Shown in pieces: positions 8,385 through 17,772 of a stretch of DNA of 64,000 nt (positions within the stretch are counted from its first letter, which is position 1; the number at the start of each line of letters is the position of its first letter). The DNA comes from Flaviflexus huanghaiensis (GTDB lineage Bacteria; Actinomycetota; Actinomycetes; Actinomycetales; Actinomycetaceae). The stretch covers positions 1-64,000 of the forward strand of contig NZ_JACFAK010000005.1 in NCBI RefSeq assembly GCF_014118685.1, written 5' to 3'. The notes under the pieces were generated by a model that saw only the letters and a program-made list of their open reading frames with translations, was not told where the DNA came from and ran no database searches. The position numbers and the translations under genes are program-made.

Positions 8385-8439
8385 AGACTAACGGCCACGG
8401 CTAACCTCACACGTCAAGACGTTGCGATTTGCGTAGAAT
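8385..8439. promoter_or_regulatory. Divergent leaderless promoters of pncB and clpS
   Basis: The minus-strand -10 TAGTCT (8385-8390) serves pncB (7-base gap to ATG 8377). The plus-strand -10 TAGAAT (8434-8439) serves clpS (8-base gap to ATG 8448). The expected -35 positions of both fall on about 8408-8416, so they overlap. Confidence 0.6.
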
Positions 8440-8447
8440 GGCAGCCA

Positions 8448-8729
8448 ATGACACAGCCGACTTCTTCCCAAGCACCCTCGGAGGAGCAGGTCTCTGCTCC
8501 GTCGTGGCGCACCGTTGTCCACGACGATCCGATCAACCTCATGAGCTACGTCGCCTGGGTATTCGAGTCATACTTCGGATTCGATGCCATGACGGCCAAC
8601 AGGCTCATGATGGAGGTCCACACCCGCGGCCGCGCAGTCGTGTCCTCCGGCTCTCGAGAGGCCATGGAGACCGACGTGCAGGCGATGCACACGTACGGCC
8701 TGCGTGCGACCATTGAGAAGGAGTCCTGA
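8448..8729 (+). CDS. clpS: ATP-dependent Clp protease adaptor ClpS
   Basis: The 93-residue adaptor delivers N-degron substrates to ClpAP/ClpCP. The core has the WRTVVHDDPINLMSYVAWVF pattern (adaptor strand, the DDP...N metal/N-degron pocket), ending in the HTYGLRATIEKE strand. An unstructured N-terminal ~25 residues precedes it, as usual. The start ATG has no Shine-Dalgarno sequence but a TAGAAT -10 box 8 bases upstream. The stop overlaps the ATG of the DUF2017 gene by one base (TGATG), so the two are coupled. Confidence 0.95.
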   Translation: MTQPTSSQAPSEEQVSAPSWRTVVHDDPINLMSYVAWVFESYFGFDAMTANRLMMEVHTRGRAVVSSGSREAMETDVQAMHTYGLRATIEKES

Positions 8730-9334
8730 TGTACGGATTCAAACGGGTGAGGGGTGGGGTCAGCTCCGGCGGCGACATCTTCGAACTCGAACTCGTTGCC
8801 TCCCTTATGCGAGACGTCGTCGCCATTCTCGGTGAGGATGTCGCAGTCGTCGACGTCACGGATGACCCCCTCGCGGTTCTCGAGAGGGAGCTTGCCCCCA
8901 GTGCCGAGCCTTCCTTTGACCCCGTTGTCGAACGTTTGTTGCCGGACATGAGCGAAGATCCGGACGAGGCGCGCGAGCTACGCGAGCTTAGTGAATCCAG
9001 TGTCCGCTCGACGAAGGTATCGAATCTCACGTCCGTGTATAGGGCGTTGTCGTCCTCGACTGGCCGCGTGTTTGTCGCCGAGGATGAGATCCCGGTGTGG
9101 ATGTCGGCTCTCAACGATTTACGGCTTGTTCTCGGGACGAGACTCGACATCAACGATGAGGCGAGAGCGGAGGAGGTCGCGGCCCGGGCGGGCGAGATTG
9201 CCGACGGACACCACGCCAACCCACTGAGAGACGAGGACGAAGTCGAGCATCAGCTCATGCTCGTCTACGCGATGATCACCTGGTGGCAGGATTCACTCAT
9301 CGACGCCGTGCGGCTCCGGCGGCCGCGCGGATAA
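8729..9334 (+). CDS. DUF2017 family protein
   Basis: This 201-residue acidic protein belongs to a family found almost only in actinobacteria and nearly always directly after clpS. Function is unknown. It opens YGFKRVRGGV and is rich in Asp/Glu; no catalytic motif or membrane segment is seen. Translation is coupled to clpS (stop and start share one base), which suggests a role in, or control of, ClpS-dependent proteolysis, but this is only context. Confidence 0.85.
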   Translation: MYGFKRVRGGVSSGGDIFELELVASLMRDVVAILGEDVAVVDVTDDPLAVLERELAPSAEPSFDPVVERLLPDMSEDPDEARELRELSESSVRSTKVSNLTSVYRALSSSTGRVFVAEDEIPVWMSALNDLRLVLGTRLDINDEARAEEVAARAGEIADGHHANPLRDEDEVEHQLMLVYAMITWWQDSLIDAVRLRRPRG

Positions 9335-9337
9335 GGT
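9332..9337 (+). promoter_or_regulatory. -10 box, leaderless murI
   Basis: TAAGGT begins in the stop codon of the DUF2017 gene and ends 6 bases before ATG 9344. Confidence 0.5.
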
Positions 9338-9343
9338 CGGTTT

Positions 9344-10153
9344 ATGAATGATGCGCCCATCGGAATCATCGACTCAGGTGTCGGTGGTCTGACGGTCGCA
9401 CGCGCGATTATTGATCAGCTTCCCGGTGAAGCAATCACCTACATCGGCGACACCGCCAACGCGCCGTATGGTCCGAGGCCGATCGCGGAGGTCCGCGAAC
9501 TCACCCTCGATGTGCTCGACAAACTTGTCGAATCCGGCGTCAAGATGATCGTCGTCGCCTGTAACTCCGCGTCCGCAGCAGCTCTTCACGATGCTCGTGA
9601 ACGCTACGAGGCCGGCATGGGGATCCCGGTCCTCGAGGTCATCCGCCCGGCCGTCCGGCGCGCCGCCGCGTCGACCCACACGGGTCGGGTCGGCGTCATC
9701 GGCACCGAGGCGACCATCAATTCAGGGGCCTATGGTGACGCGTTCGCAGCAGCCCCGTCCATCACGTTGACGATGGCGGCGGCTCCGCGGTTCGTTGAGT
9801 TCGTTGAGTCCGGCCAGACGACCGGGGCCGATCTCCTCGAGGTTGCCTACGAGTACCTCAACCCGATTAAGAAGGCGGGGGTCGACACGCTCGTTCTCGG
9901 GTGTACGCACTACCCGCTTCTCACCGGTGTGATCTCGTATGTCATGGGCGAATCGGTCACCCTCGTCTCCTCCGCGGAGGAGACCGCGAAAGACACATAC
10001 CGGGCCCTTGTGGCTCAGGGCCTCATGAGAACACATCCATCCCCGCCTCACTACCGATTCCTGTCAACAGGTGACGCGGCATCGTTCCAGGTGCTCGCCC
10101 GCCGCTTCTTGGGGCCTGAAGTGGGCTCCGTCGACCGTGTGGAGGTCACGTGA
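9344..10153 (+). CDS. murI: Glutamate racemase
   Basis: The 269-residue enzyme converts L- to D-glutamate for peptidoglycan. The two catalytic cysteines are in VACNSASA and LGCTHYPL, and the N-terminal [13 protein letters not shown] and [11 protein letters not shown] motifs are complete. It has no visible Shine-Dalgarno sequence, but TAAGGT ends 6 bases before ATG, suggesting an internal leaderless promoter within the clpS cluster. The stop overlaps the next gene's GTG by four bases (GTGA). Confidence 0.96.
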   Translation: MNDAPIGIIDSGVGGLTVARAIIDQLPGEAITYIGDTANAPYGPRPIAEVRELTLDVLDKLVESGVKMIVVACNSASAAALHDARERYEAGMGIPVLEVIRPAVRRAAASTHTGRVGVIGTEATINSGAYGDAFAAAPSITLTMAAAPRFVEFVESGQTTGADLLEVAYEYLNPIKKAGVDTLVLGCTHYPLLTGVISYVMGESVTLVSSAEETAKDTYRALVAQGLMRTHPSPPHYRFLSTGDAASFQVLARRFLGPEVGSVDRVEVT

Positions 10154-10926
10154 AACTCACAGTAGTCGGATGCACCGGCTCGATGTCTGGACCGAAAGGG
10201 GCAGCATCGTGCTACATCGTCTCGACCGACACAACGACGATCCTCCTCGACCTGGGGCCGGGCAGCATGGGACAGCTCATGAACCACATCGACCCGGGCG
10301 AGATCGACGCGATTGTCCTGTCTCACCTTCACACGGATCACTGTGCCGACATTATCGGTATGCAGGTGTATCGGCGCTGGTTGCCGAGCGGCCCGCTCGG
10401 CCCCATTCCCGTCTACAGCCCGGGCGACGGTCTCGTTCGCACCCGGCAGATTGGCGGCGATCCTGCCGACGAGACGTACTCGGGAGAATTCGACTTCCGC
10501 ACCGTTACCGCAGGTGACACGATCCACATCGGCGACATGTCGATCGAGTTCTTTGCCGCCGTCCATCCTGTCCCGGCGCTCGCGACGAGAATCACCGGCG
10601 CCGCGGGCGGCGTTCTCGCCTACTCCGGCGATACGGACTATTGCGAGGGACAGGTCGCTGCGGCACGGAACGCAGACCTCTACCTGTGTGAAGCTGCGTT
10701 CGAGGCAACCCGTGACACGGTGCGTGACATCCATCTGACCGGGGGGCGGGCAGGTCGGATCGCCGCCGAAGCGGGAGCGCGAAACCTTGTGCTCACGCAC
10801 CTGCAACCGTGGACTAATCCGCAGACAGTATCGGACGAAGCTCGCGAAGAATATTCGGGCCCGGTCGCCGTTGCGATTCCGGGTGGGACGTTCCATGTCA
10901 CCCCTGCCCCTACTATGGAGTCATGA
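10150..10926 (+). CDS. MBL-fold metallohydrolase, Rv1339/CpdA-like
   Basis: This 258-residue metallo-beta-lactamase-fold protein has the metal motif HLHTDHCAD, a later SGDTDY aspartate and a TH near LVLTHLQPW. Between murI and rph it sits where Rv1339 sits in mycobacteria; Rv1339 has been described as an atypical cAMP phosphodiesterase, so that activity is a reasonable guess. It also resembles RNase Z-like hydrolases, and the substrate is unproven. GTG 10150 follows GGAGGTCAC and overlaps the murI stop. Confidence 0.82.
   Translation: MKLTVVGCTGSMSGPKGAASCYIVSTDTTTILLDLGPGSMGQLMNHIDPGEIDAIVLSHLHTDHCADIIGMQVYRRWLPSGPLGPIPVYSPGDGLVRTRQIGGDPADETYSGEFDFRTVTAGDTIHIGDMSIEFFAAVHPVPALATRITGAAGGVLAYSGDTDYCEGQVAAARNADLYLCEAAFEATRDTVRDIHLTGGRAGRIAAEAGARNLVLTHLQPWTNPQTVSDEAREEYSGPVAVAIPGGTFHVTPAPTMES
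10911..10916 (+). promoter_or_regulatory. -10 box, leaderless rph
   Basis: TACTAT ends 6 bases before ATG 10923 and lies in the end of the preceding coding sequence. Confidence 0.5.
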
Positions 10927-11642
10927 AGACTCGCAAGGACTCCCGCAGGGCAAACGAACTACGCTCGATCACGATCACTCCCAACTGGCAGGAAGCCGGA
11001 GAAGGAAGCTGCCTCGTCGAGTTTGGTAAGACACGGGTGCTCTGTACCGCATCATTCACCGAAGGCGTGCCGCGCTGGAAGAAGGGCGCCGGGAGCGGTT
11101 GGGTGACGGCCGAGTACGCGATGCTACCGCGCGCAACCGACTCTCGCGGTATACGCGAATCAGTTAAGGGCAAGATTGGCGGTCGCACACACGAAATCTC
11201 TCGCCTCATTGGACGCTCACTGCGCGCTGTCGTCGACATGGACAAGCTCGGTGAAAACTCAATAGTGCTTGACTGCGATGTCCTCCAGGCTGATGGTGGG
11301 ACGCGCACCGCCTCCATCACCGGCGCCTATGTCGCCCTCGCACTCGCGGTCGATTGGGCACTGCAGAACAAGATCCTCAAGGCGTCGCCGCTCAAGGATT
11401 CTGTCGCCGCCGTATCCGTCGGCATCGTTGACGGCGTCCCATTGCTCGACCTTCCATACGAAGAGGATGTGCGCGCCGAGACGGACATGAACGTCGTCGT
11501 TACCGGCTCGGGATCCTTCGTCGAGATCCAGGGAACTGCAGAAGACGGTACGTTCAACCGCAACGAGCTCGACGCGATGTTGGATCTCGCTCTCTCGGGC
11601 ACGGCCGAGCTCACCGAGCTGCAAAAGGAGGCGCTCGCGTGA
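10923..11642 (+). CDS. rph: Ribonuclease PH
   Basis: This 239-residue phosphorolytic 3'-5' exoribonuclease trims tRNA and other RNA 3' ends as a hexameric ring. The typical start ([16 protein letters not shown]), the [20 protein letters not shown] arginine-rich phosphate/RNA region and [19 protein letters not shown] are all present. The ATG overlaps the preceding stop (ATGA), with a GGAG only two bases before it; TACTAT 6 bases upstream could give an extra leaderless transcript. The stop overlaps rdgB. Confidence 0.97.
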   Translation: MKTRKDSRRANELRSITITPNWQEAGEGSCLVEFGKTRVLCTASFTEGVPRWKKGAGSGWVTAEYAMLPRATDSRGIRESVKGKIGGRTHEISRLIGRSLRAVVDMDKLGENSIVLDCDVLQADGGTRTASITGAYVALALAVDWALQNKILKASPLKDSVAAVSVGIVDGVPLLDLPYEEDVRAETDMNVVVTGSGSFVEIQGTAEDGTFNRNELDAMLDLALSGTAELTELQKEALA

Positions 11643-12217
11643 TTCTTGCCTCCCGCAACGCCCACAAGCTCGGCGAAGTCCGGCAGATTCTCCGGCGAGA
11701 CGATATCGAACTGTCCCCAGAAGGGCTGGGCGAGCCAATCGAGGATGATGTGACGTTTGCCGGAAACGCTCTTATCAAAGCTCGCTACGTCGCCGAACGC
11801 ACCGGTACTCCTGTCGTCGCGGATGACTCCGGCTTGTGCGTTGATGTCCTCGGTGGTGCCCCCGGCGTCTTCTCAGCCCGATGGTCCGGCAGACACGGTG
11901 CTGACCAGGAGAACCTTGAGCTTCTTCTGCGTCAGCTCGCCGATGTGCGGGACGAGCATCGGGCCGCGACATTCATCTGTGCCGCCGTGTATGTGGATCC
12001 TCGCGGGCGTGAGCTCATCGCGACGGGAACGATGGAGGGTACGCTCTTGCGCGAGCCGCGTGGCGAGGGTGGCTTTGGCTATGACCCCATTTTTCAGCCA
12101 CATGGTCATGATGTGAGCGCAGCAGAGCTGTCACCGGAGGAGAAGAATGCGATCTCCCACCGGGGGCATGCCTTCCGTGCGCTCAAGGCCGAACTTGATC
12201 GACTGAGGATCGGGTAA
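11639..12217 (+). CDS. rdgB: XTP/dITP diphosphatase (RdgB/HAM1)
   Basis: The 192-residue house-cleaning pyrophosphatase removes ITP, dITP and XTP. Family motifs are [13 protein letters not shown] at the N-terminus, [26 protein letters not shown], and [11 protein letters not shown] near the C-terminus followed by [18 protein letters not shown] 11639 has AAGGAGG seven bases upstream and overlaps the rph stop (GTGA). This ends the plus-strand cluster. The gap 12218-12340 contains no clear terminator. Confidence 0.96.
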   Translation: MILASRNAHKLGEVRQILRRDDIELSPEGLGEPIEDDVTFAGNALIKARYVAERTGTPVVADDSGLCVDVLGGAPGVFSARWSGRHGADQENLELLLRQLADVRDEHRAATFICAAVYVDPRGRELIATGTMEGTLLREPRGEGGFGYDPIFQPHGHDVSAAELSPEEKNAISHRGHAFRALKAELDRLRIG

Positions 12218-12340
12218 CGTTCCCGATCTCTTCACCTCACGGGGCGAAATCTACGGGTCGACGCTCTCACTCGCCGAGGGAACCTGAGCGGACATACTGC
12301 GCTTGAGTTGGTGGCTTCGTTGCCGTTCGAACGAGTGTCC

Positions 12341-12682
12341 TCACCGTGGAGAACGAGAGCTCCGAAAAGCGGCTATCGCCCGCCACCCGAAGAAAAACAC
12401 CGCAAGGACCGACGCGGTGACGAGAGTGAAGGCTCCTGCCAACCCGTCGCCGAACAGCGCGCGAAGGCCGAGGCCGCCGATTGTCGTCACGGACCAGACA
12501 ATCGCTCCCGAGACGAGCGAGGCAGGGTCACGTGAGACCCGCGGGAGCGCCCAAGCTCCGACGAGGGCGATGATGAAGGGAAGAGCTGTGAGTGGGTACT
12601 CGGCGGGTGGGGACCCGTGCGATGCCATGCCAAGAGCGACGAATCCGGCTGTCAACACGAGGTCGAGGAGAAAAGCCCTCAT
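12341..12682 (-). CDS. DUF3054 family membrane protein
   Basis: This is a 113-residue protein with four predicted membrane helices (LDLVLTAGFVALGMA, LTALPFIIALVGAWAL, SLVSGAIVWSVTTIGGLGL, AFTLVTASVLAVFFFGW) and a short basic tail. The family is actinobacterial and of unknown function. ATG follows immediately after the TAG of the upstream DUF4916 gene, so the two are co-translated. Confidence 0.8.
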   Translation of the reverse strand: MRAFLLDLVLTAGFVALGMASHGSPPAEYPLTALPFIIALVGAWALPRVSRDPASLVSGAIVWSVTTIGGLGLRALFGDGLAGAFTLVTASVLAVFFFGWRAIAAFRSSRSPR

Positions 12683-13213
12683 CTAGATCGCGGCCATGTG
12701 GGCAAGCGCCTGCCTGAGGATCTGCGCATGGGATTCGCTCATCTCCGCCTGAAGTTCGGGGGTGCGGACTTCCCCGGGCGAGAACCACGTGACGTCGAGC
12801 GTGTGGGCGGCTGGGTCGCATTCACCCATGACGGGAACGATGTAGCACAGGGACACTGCATGGTGGCGTTCGTCGAACTTATCGGAGCCCGGGGTGGGAA
12901 AATACTCGGCCACGGTGAACGGCGTGATCGTCGCTGGCAGCTGAGGGAGCGACATTGGGCCGAGATCCTTTTCGAGGTGCCGGGCGATCGCCTCCCGGAG
13001 AGACTCGTGGTAGAGGACGCGTCCAGAGACGAGCGCGCGGGAAATCCCATCGTTCTGAGCTTCGAGGAGGAGCCCGATTGACTCGAGCTGACCGACCTCG
13101 TCTGTGCGGATCGGGACAATGTCGACGTACACCATGGGCACTTTGCGCCGAACAAACTCCAACTCCTCTGGCGACAGCCAGGGCCCCATATCTCCAGATG
13201 CAATATCGCTCAC
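12683..13213 (-). CDS. DUF4916 NUDIX-like hydrolase
   Basis: This 176-residue protein starts with GPWLSPEELEFVRRKVPMVY, the family hallmark, and has a NUDIX-like stretch (VSGRVLYHESLREAIARHLEKDLG) in which the canonical G-x5-E-x7-REUXEE box is altered to RVLYHESLREAIARHLEKD. Catalysis may therefore be changed or lost. GTG 13213 is preferred over ATG 13237 because CACAAT ends 6 bases upstream and because the family starts close to GPWLS. It is coupled to the DUF3054 gene. The substrate is unknown. Confidence 0.75.
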   Translation of the reverse strand: MSDIASGDMGPWLSPEELEFVRRKVPMVYVDIVPIRTDEVGQLESIGLLLEAQNDGISRALVSGRVLYHESLREAIARHLEKDLGPMSLPQLPATITPFTVAEYFPTPGSDKFDERHHAVSLCYIVPVMGECDPAAHTLDVTWFSPGEVRTPELQAEMSESHAQILRQALAHMAAI

Positions 13214-13260
13214 GTCTCGATTGTGCCAGCACTTCATCGAAACTATGAGATTGTCAGCGT

Positions 13261-13578
13261 ATGGAGAACATTCGTCGCCTCTACTGGGGTGGGGCAGTCC
13301 TCGGCGCCATGTACTCGCTCTCGGGTATTGTCGTGTCGATCCTGACAGGATTCCCGCCCGGGCTCCTCATCGCCGTCACTTTCTCGGTTATTGGTGCCGT
13401 TATCGCCTACGTCGGCGCAAGGAAGGCCGATCTGGCGTGGTGGGCTGCCGGAATCCTCATGACGGGCTTCGTCACCCCGACGACATGGGGAATCGTGCCA
13501 CTTATCATCGCGCTTGCTCTTGTCCTCGTTGCAGCCGTCCTCGTGTGGCAGCAGGAGCGTCGCCGCTCACGAGACTGA
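13261..13578 (+). CDS. Small membrane protein, unknown
   Basis: This 105-residue protein has about three to four hydrophobic helices (GGAVLGAMYSLSGIVVSILTG, LLIAVTFSVIGAVIAYVGA, WWAAGILMTGFVTPTTWGIV, LIIALALVLVAAVLVW) and ends in a basic tail WQQERRRSRD, which places the C-terminus in the cytoplasm. I do not recognise a family. It lies alone, divergent from the DUF4916 gene and convergent with pcm. Confidence 0.7.
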   Translation: MENIRRLYWGGAVLGAMYSLSGIVVSILTGFPPGLLIAVTFSVIGAVIAYVGARKADLAWWAAGILMTGFVTPTTWGIVPLIIALALVLVAAVLVWQQERRRSRD

Positions 13579-13587
13579 CAGCGCCGT

Positions 13588-14160
13588 TCAGGAGCCAACG
13601 AGTGGCACGAATCGGTAAAGACCGTGCTCTGTGACGTCTGGGCCGTCTGCGCGCATGACAATCCGCAACATCCTGCCGTTGACCGGAATAACCATGACGC
13701 CGCCAACGTCGAGCTGGTCGACGAGAGCGTTCGGTATACGACTGGCCTCTGCCGAGACGAGAATCCTGTCATATGGCGCAAGTTCGGGCCATCCCAGATT
13801 GTCAGGGTCAGCATCGTGGATCGTCGCCCACGGCAGGTCCTCGCCCTTGAGCACGGTTCGAGCCCGCTCCGCGAGCTGCGGCACAATTTCGGTTGCCGTC
13901 ACAGTACCGTCGGGACCGACAATGTCGCCAAGGATTGCCGTCGTCCACCCCGACCCGGAACCGACATCGAGCACATGATGGCCAGGATGGACGTCGAGAA
14001 GGACGAGCATGTCGACGACCGTCGACGGTTGAGAGTTCGTCTGACCGTGACCAATACTGATCGGATGATCAAGCCCGGCCGATCGCCTGGCATGCTCGGG
14101 AAGGAACCGCGTCCGATCGCGTCTCCTCATTGCCTCAATGACACGTAGTCGCTCACTCAT
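13588..14160 (-). CDS. pcm: Protein-L-isoaspartate O-methyltransferase
   Basis: The 190-residue SAM-dependent methyltransferase repairs isoaspartyl residues in damaged proteins. The sequence has GHGQTNSQPSTVVDMLVLLD (substrate loop), VLDVGSGSGWTTAIL (SAM motif I), VTATEIVPQLAERA and YDRILVSAEASRIPNALVDQL. The Ser/Thr-rich QTISQP family motif appears here as QTNSQP. ATG 14160 follows a perfect AGGAGG. The 212-base divergent region to acyP (14161-14372) shows no further gene. Confidence 0.9.
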   Translation of the reverse strand: MSERLRVIEAMRRRDRTRFLPEHARRSAGLDHPISIGHGQTNSQPSTVVDMLVLLDVHPGHHVLDVGSGSGWTTAILGDIVGPDGTVTATEIVPQLAERARTVLKGEDLPWATIHDADPDNLGWPELAPYDRILVSAEASRIPNALVDQLDVGGVMVIPVNGRMLRIVMRADGPDVTEHGLYRFVPLVGS

Positions 14161-14372
14161 TGCTCCTCCTGGCACTTACTCGGAATCTATCACCGACGTC
14201 GAGGGCCCGTAAGGCCCCGGCATAGCCGCTTCTGACGCTGCCGTTACTGTCGTCCTCTAGCCGATGACAGCGCCCAAGAATCAGAGAACGTGAAGCGGCG
14301 ATGGTTGCGGCGCGTACAGCCATGCCGGGAGGATGGATTGAGGGCATTTGAGTAAGGCGCACGGGAGGACTC

Positions 14373-14663
14373 ATGAGAGTAGTGGCAACCACGATTACGG
14401 GGCGGGTCCAAGGAGTTGGATACAGGTATAGCGCGGCGCGGCGGGCCCGCGAGCTCAAGCTTGCTGGCTGGGTGCGCAACACGGAGGACGGATCCGTCGA
14501 GGCTCTTCTCATCGGCGAGGACGCGTCTGTCGCCAAGATGCTGGATTGGTGCGCAGTCGGGCCGCCAGCGGCCCGGGTGGCGGCTGTGCACACCGCGGAC
14601 CTCGAGCCCGGCGACTACGCAGACGTGAGCGGCTTCGATATTCGAGAAGGCGGCGGGGCCTGA
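14373..14663 (+). CDS. acyP: Acylphosphatase
   Basis: This small 96-residue enzyme hydrolyses acyl-phosphates such as 1,3-bisphosphoglycerate. The catalytic arginine is R18 in GRVQGVGYR (residues 10-18), and the catalytic asparagine is N36 in GWVRNTEDGSVE. The length is about five residues above the family norm because of a glycine-rich tail. ATG follows GGGAGGA. A perfect hairpin ends it. Confidence 0.95.
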   Translation: MRVVATTITGRVQGVGYRYSAARRARELKLAGWVRNTEDGSVEALLIGEDASVAKMLDWCAVGPPAARVAAVHTADLEPGDYADVSGFDIREGGGA

Positions 14664-14710
14664 AAAGACCGGCGCACGTGATGCAGAAGAATACAGCCCG
14701 GCTGCAGAAC

Positions 14711-14739
14711 AGTGGGGCGCCCCATAGAGGCGCCCCACT
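14711..14739. terminator. Bidirectional terminator between acyP and pntB
   Basis: AGTGGGGCGCC (14711-14721) pairs with GGCGCCCCACT (14729-14739) around a 7-base loop, between convergent genes. Confidence 0.8.
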
Positions 14740-14748
14740 CGGTATCGG

Positions 14749-16176
14749 TCAGCTTGTGGCTGGAACCGTCAAGCTGGTGTTGATGGCGTCGACGGACGCC
14801 TTCGCGTCGCCGAGGAGCATCTGAGTGTTGTCCGCAAAGAAGAGCGGGTTCTCAACCCCGGCATAGCCAGCGTTGCCCATGGAGCGCTTGAACACGATGA
14901 CGTTTTTCGCCTCCCACACCTTGAGGACCGGCATTCCTTCAATGGGGGAGCCAGGCTCTTCAGCTGCAGGGTTGACGGTGTCGTTCGCACCGATGACGAG
15001 AACGACGTCGACATCAGAGAACTCTTCGTTGACCTCGTCGAGCTCGAAGACAATGTCGTACGGAACCTTTGCTTCGGCGAGAAGGACGTTCATGTGGCCA
15101 GGTAGGCGGCCAGCGACGGGATGGATTCCGAAGGAGACATCAACGCCCGCCTCGCGCAAACGCTTCGTCATGTCAGCCACGGGGTACTGTGCCTGGGCGA
15201 CCGCCATGCCATAGCCGGGGGTGATGACGACCTTCTTGGCGTTCGCCAGCATCTCGGCGACATCGTCCGCGGCGGTCTCGGTGTGCGTACCGTAGTCCCG
15301 CTCCGCGGCCGCCGCGGTGGGCTGGCCGAATCCGCCGAGGATGACGGAGATGAAGGAGCGATTCATGGCGCGGCACATGATGTACGACAGGAATGCACCG
15401 GAGGAGCCGACGAGAGCGCCGGTGATGATGAGGAGATCGTTCGAGAGCATGAATCCGGCCGCGGCTGCCGCCCAGCCCGAGTAGGAGTTGAGCATCGAGA
15501 CAACGACGGGCATGTCGCCGCCGCCGATCGCCGCAACAAGGTGCAGGCCAAGAGCAAGTGCGATGACGGTCATGATGATGAGCGGCACGAGCCCCTCACC
15601 GAGGGTGGCCGTGTTCATGAACCACACCATGAGGCCGATCGAAACGAGAACAGCCACGAGGTTGAGGAGATTTCTGCCGGGTAGCGTGAGAGCCGCAGAC
15701 TTCATCTTCGCCGACAGCTTGAGGTAAGCGATGATCGAGCCGGTGAACGTCACGGCGCCGATGAAGATGCCGAGGAAAATCTCGCCCATGTGGAATGCAT
15801 GACCCGGCCCGCTGTCACCCGCGGAGGTGATGAACGTGTTGTAGCCGACAAGGACAGCAGCGAGGCCGACGAACGAGTGCAACAGCGCGATGAGCTGCGG
15901 CATCTCCGTCATCTCGACCTTCTTCGCCACCCGCAGGCCAACGATGGCGCCAATGGCGAGAGCAACAAGGATGAGGATGAGGGTGAGGGCGACGCCGCGC
16001 GCCGGATCGGAATCGACAGCGAGCCAAATTGTCGCGACAAGGGCGATGCCCATTCCAATCGCGCCCGAGGTGTTGCCCGACTGGGCCGTGTCATAGGCCG
16101 ACAGGCCGCGCAACGCATTAATGAAGAAAAGTGCGGCGACGAGGTAGGCGAGTACAACGATATTCTGAGCATCCAT
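14749..16176 (-). CDS. pntB: NAD(P) transhydrogenase, beta subunit
   Basis: The 475-residue subunit of the proton-translocating transhydrogenase has about nine membrane helices (residues 1-270) followed by the NADP(H)-binding domain III. In domain [13 protein letters not shown] is the Rossmann loop, and [18 protein letters not shown] and [20 protein letters not shown] are the NADP-site motifs. It makes NADPH from NADH using the proton gradient. It starts one base after the pntA stop, with the ribosome-binding site AGGAGGG inside the end of pntA. Confidence 0.95.
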   Translation of the reverse strand: MDAQNIVVLAYLVAALFFINALRGLSAYDTAQSGNTSGAIGMGIALVATIWLAVDSDPARGVALTLILILVALAIGAIVGLRVAKKVEMTEMPQLIALLHSFVGLAAVLVGYNTFITSAGDSGPGHAFHMGEIFLGIFIGAVTFTGSIIAYLKLSAKMKSAALTLPGRNLLNLVAVLVSIGLMVWFMNTATLGEGLVPLIIMTVIALALGLHLVAAIGGGDMPVVVSMLNSYSGWAAAAAGFMLSNDLLIITGALVGSSGAFLSYIMCRAMNRSFISVILGGFGQPTAAAAERDYGTHTETAADDVAEMLANAKKVVITPGYGMAVAQAQYPVADMTKRLREAGVDVSFGIHPVAGRLPGHMNVLLAEAKVPYDIVFELDEVNEEFSDVDVVLVIGANDTVNPAAEEPGSPIEGMPVLKVWEAKNVIVFKRSMGNAGYAGVENPLFFADNTQMLLGDAKASVDAINTSLTVPATS

Positions 16177-16177
16177 G

Positions 16178-17698
16178 TCATGCCCTCCTAAACATGCCGA
16201 GCATGCGGTGTGTGACGGCGAAGCCGCCGAAGATATTGATGGACGAGATGACGATTGCGATGAAGCTGAAGACCGTCACGACCCAGCTACCTGTTCCGAT
16301 AAGGATGATCGCGCCGACGATGATGATGCCGGAGATCGCGTTCGTCACGCTCATGAGCGGGGTATGCAGAGCGTGGGTGACATTCGTGATGACGTAGAAG
16401 CCGACAATGATCGCGAGCGCGAGGACGATGTAGTGTCCTGTCATTCCGACCGGGCTCACGAGGACGAGCGCTGCACCGAGGACCGCAGTAAGCGCTAGCC
16501 AGATCGTCGACTTCTTGATCCCGCGTGCGGCGGGTTTCTCCTCGACGATCGCGGCTGGCTCAACTGCCTTCGGTTGCGGGGCGGCAGAGACCTGGATCGG
16601 TGGCGGGGGCCACATGACCTGCCCCGCGTCCGCCACCGTGACAGCGCGGATGATGACGTCATCAAAGTTGATTGCCGCCCGGCCGTCCTTCTCGGGGGTG
16701 AGTAGCTTGAGGTAGTTGACGATGTTCTGCGCATACAGTTGCGAGGACTGGGCGGGCAGGCGGGCGGCGAGATCCTCAATACCGATGATCGTCACGCCGT
16801 TCTCAGTCACGACTGTCCGGCCCGGTTCGGTCAACTCGCAGTTGCCACCACCAGCGGCGGCCATGTCGACGATGACGGAGCCGGGCTTCATGGCGTCGAC
16901 CATGTCGGCTGTGATGAGGATGGGGGAACGGCGGCCAGGAATTGACGCCGTCGAGATGACGATGTCAGCGGCAGCGGTCTGCTCCGCGTACAGCCGAGTA
17001 GCGGCCTCCGCCTGTGCGTCCGTCATCTCCTTCGCGTAGCCGTCGGAGGACTCCTGCGCTGGGGCGGGGATCGGAACGAATTCGGCGCCCATCGACTCGA
17101 CTTGCTCGCCGACCTCGGAGCGGATATCGGTGGCGCGGACAATGGCGCCCATCGAACCTGCGGTGCCGATCGCGGCAAGACCGGCGACGCCGGCGCCGAT
17201 GACGTAGATAGCGGCTGGCGGAACCTTGCCGGCTGCCGTCACCTGACCGGTGAAGAGACGGCCGAAGGCATGGGCGGCCTCAACAACGGCACGATAGCCC
17301 GCGATGTTCGCCTGGCTTGAGAGGACGTCCATCGATTGGGCACGGGAGATGCGGGGGATGGCGTCCATCGCCATCGCCGTCACGCCACGCTCGGCGAGCG
17401 CTTCGACGAGCGCGGTGTTCGCTCCCGGGGCGAGCTTGGAGATGAGGATGCCGCCGCGGCGGATCTTCTCTAGCTCCGCGGGAGGTCGAATGCTCGTCAC
17501 GATGTCGGAGGACCAGGCCTCCTCGGCGTCGACAATCCGGGCACCCGCACTGATGTACTGCTCATCCGGGAACTGCGCTTCAGCTCCGGCCCCGGATTCG
17601 ACTGCAACGTCGTAGCCGAGCTTAATCAGTTGGGCGACGGTGTCGGGAGTGGCCGCGACAAGGGTCTGGCCCTGTTCGGCCGGTACACCAATTCGCAC
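16178..17698 (-). CDS. pntA: NAD(P) transhydrogenase, alpha subunit
   Basis: This 506-residue subunit is the fused form: an NAD(H)-binding domain I (about 1-370, with [20 protein letters not shown] as the nucleotide fold and [19 protein letters not shown]-like mobile-loop region) plus four membrane helices at the C-terminus (about 400-500). It pairs with PntB in the membrane. GTG 17698 (start [13 protein letters not shown]) is chosen over 17722 since GAAGGG lies eight bases upstream and family members begin there. pntA leads the two-gene operon. Confidence 0.94.
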   Translation of the reverse strand: MRIGVPAEQGQTLVAATPDTVAQLIKLGYDVAVESGAGAEAQFPDEQYISAGARIVDAEEAWSSDIVTSIRPPAELEKIRRGGILISKLAPGANTALVEALAERGVTAMAMDAIPRISRAQSMDVLSSQANIAGYRAVVEAAHAFGRLFTGQVTAAGKVPPAAIYVIGAGVAGLAAIGTAGSMGAIVRATDIRSEVGEQVESMGAEFVPIPAPAQESSDGYAKEMTDAQAEAATRLYAEQTAAADIVISTASIPGRRSPILITADMVDAMKPGSVIVDMAAAGGGNCELTEPGRTVVTENGVTIIGIEDLAARLPAQSSQLYAQNIVNYLKLLTPEKDGRAAINFDDVIIRAVTVADAGQVMWPPPPIQVSAAPQPKAVEPAAIVEEKPAARGIKKSTIWLALTAVLGAALVLVSPVGMTGHYIVLALAIIVGFYVITNVTHALHTPLMSVTNAISGIIIVGAIILIGTGSWVVTVFSFIAIVISSINIFGGFAVTHRMLGMFRRA

Positions 17699-17772
17699 AG
17701 TAAATCCCTTCAATAAAGACACTAATGAGAAAAGAATATCCGGTCATAATGGGCATGCATGGGGATTGTGTC

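Noticed and set aside
10051-10896. A 281-codon minus-strand frame opposite the metallohydrolase
   Set aside because: Fully antisense to motif-bearing genes and not protein-like.
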